64,000 nt of DNA, from assembly GCA_963974125.1 (NCBI GenBank), contig CAXBCH010000018.1, positions 1-64,000 on the forward strand. The letters run 5' to 3'. A program made the position numbers and the translations under genes. Shown here in pieces: positions 63,088-64,000 of the stretch (within the stretch, counting starts at the first letter, position 1; every line of letters begins with the position of its first letter). The notes under the pieces are model-generated. The model was given only the letters and a program-made list of their open reading frames with translations. It was not told where the DNA came from and made no database searches. The DNA comes from Haliea sp963974125. Its GTDB lineage: Bacteria > Pseudomonadota > Gammaproteobacteria > Pseudomonadales > Halieaceae.

Positions 63088-64000
63088 CTATTTGGCTTGC
63101 TGGTCTGGCGGGTTGTGCTGCTGGTTGAACCTGCGCCCGAGATACACCCCCGTTGCCCCCCAGCAGGCGGCAATGCCGGCGCCGATCAGGGCCACCGGGG
63201 CCATGCCCAGGCCCAGGCCCTGGGTCAGCGCGGTGAAGGCCCACGCATTGACCATGTCTCCGCCCCGGTAGACCACAATATCGATCACCGGTTTCGCCTT
63301 GTAGCGGGTCTCCTGGTCGACGGCGGTGAACAGCATCTCCCGCCCGGGCCGGGTAATGGCGAAATTGCCCGCCCGGCGCGCGATCTGTACACCCACGACC
63401 ACGGCCACAATGGGGGCCGCCGCCAGCAGCAGCAGCCCGGCACAGATCACCGCGGGAATACAGGCGAGGGTGAAGGGCAGCCCCAGGTGCCTGGCAATGC
63501 GCCCCGTGGCAAAGGCGGCGATGACCACGGTCAGCGTGTTGACGGCCAGGTCCATGGCGGCCCAGATTTGGGTCCGGGTCTCCCGGTCATAGGGCTCCAG
63601 CAGGTTTTTCAGCTCGAAATAGATGAATGAGCTGATGGAGGTGTAGAGCACGATGAACAGAGCGATGCCGAGCAGGTAGGGACTGCGGAGGAATTCGGAA
63701 AAACCCGCCAGGGGGTTGCCGCCGATATAGTCAAAATCCCGGCCGCTGGCGGTGAGGCCGGCATTTCCGAGTTCCTCGACCTTGAGCCGCTGCAGCCAGT
63801 AGACCAGGGGCAGGGTGACGACCAGGGCTGCGCTGCCAATCAACAGCAGCGTGTCGGTCCCCGCTTCCGCCGCCAGCAGGGCCGTGAAAGCGGGACCGAG
63901 CATGGCGCCGACGCTGGCACCGGCGCCGATGAATCCGAACAGGCGCGTGGCCTGGGGCCTGGCCCAGGTGTCGGCCATGAAGCTCCAGAATACGGAGATG
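63088..64000 (-). CDS. MFS/Npt1-Npt2-like membrane transporter, truncated by window edge
   Basis: At least 304 residues of an inner-membrane transporter; the frame stays open to base 64000 (VFWSFMADTW), so the N-terminus is outside the window. GFIGAGASVGAMLGPAFTALLA is the signature of the NTP/NTP exchanger-like branch of MFS; about nine helices are visible. Nucleotide exchange is known for some relatives, but many free-living ones have unknown substrates. It follows the Rieske gene on the same strand after about 104 nt of non-coding sequence. Confidence 0.75.
   Translation of the reverse strand, partial: ISVFWSFMADTWARPQATRLFGFIGAGASVGAMLGPAFTALLAAEAGTDTLLLIGSAALVVTLPLVYWLQRLKVEELGNAGLTASGRDFDYIGGNPLAGFSEFLRSPYLLGIALFIVLYTSISSFIYFELKNLLEPYDRETRTQIWAAMDLAVNTLTVVIAAFATGRIARHLGLPFTLACIPAVICAGLLLLAAAPIVAVVVGVQIARRAGNFAITRPGREMLFTAVDQETRYKAKPVIDIVVYRGGDMVNAWAFTALTQGLGLGMAPVALIGAGIAACWGATGVYLGRRFNQQHNPPDQQAK

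Overview
The window is about 64 kb of GC-rich chromosome with tightly packed genes on both strands. No rRNA, tRNA, phage, CRISPR array or transposase was seen. The gene content points to a marine-type gammaproteobacterium, perhaps a relative of Halieaceae/OM60. It has a gamma-type LPS set (WaaA, Kdo kinase, two LpxL-type acyltransferases, PagL-like protein), RlmA, three large TonB-dependent receptors, a TPR-sulfotransferase and many lipid, steroid or terpenoid-type oxidoreductases. The taxonomy is an inference from gene content only.

Layout. 0-3 kb: the end of a TonB-dependent receptor and two short-chain dehydrogenases. 3.1-8 kb: a large epimerase/SPW/VKOR-like fusion protein, a CBS-pair protein, a ferritin-like protein and an EamA transporter, ending in a REPIN-like repeat with an internal 45-bp duplication. 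8-11.9 kb (minus strand): an acyl-CoA ligase, an HSL-type esterase, and an XRE-cupin regulator paired with a divergent cyclophilin. 12-20.2 kb: a contiguous TonB receptor - HyuA - HyuB - NCS1 permease - MDR oxidoreductase operon, divergent from the regulator across a shared palindrome that covers both -35 boxes. This is the best candidate for an undescribed uptake and hydrolysis system. 20-31 kb: a quinone oxidoreductase, GlpD, a set of envelope and metabolic genes (DUF1579, DUF533, DUF4124-metalloprotease, cupin, NnrU), RlmA, and a large propeller/GGDEF sensor gene broken by a one-base frameshift. 31-41 kb: an LPS core, lipid A and O-antigen cluster. 41-47 kb: CHI-like, DUF2878 and SnoaL-like genes, then a putrescine-type gene set (APC permease, class III aminotransferase, divergent gamma-glutamyl ligase). 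47-52.8 kb: a periplasmic beta-carbonic anhydrase, a third TonB receptor, a TPR-sulfotransferase and a LuxR regulator. 52.8-56.2 kb: a glutarate module (LysR, glutaryl-CoA dehydrogenase, CoA-transferase). 56-64 kb: a PagL-like protein, FAD amine oxidase, alpha/beta hydrolase, CSS-EAL phosphodiesterase, OmpA lipoprotein, a 270-bp inverted-repeat element, a Rieske oxygenase and a truncated transporter.

How the genes work together. The hyu operon supplies outer-membrane import, inner-membrane import and ATP-dependent ring opening of an unknown cyclic amide or related compound. The LPS genes cover Kdo transfer and phosphorylation, core sugars, secondary acylation, O-antigen polymerisation or ligation, and possibly 3-O-deacylation. 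The polyamine and glutarate modules are separate catabolic islands that feed central metabolism.
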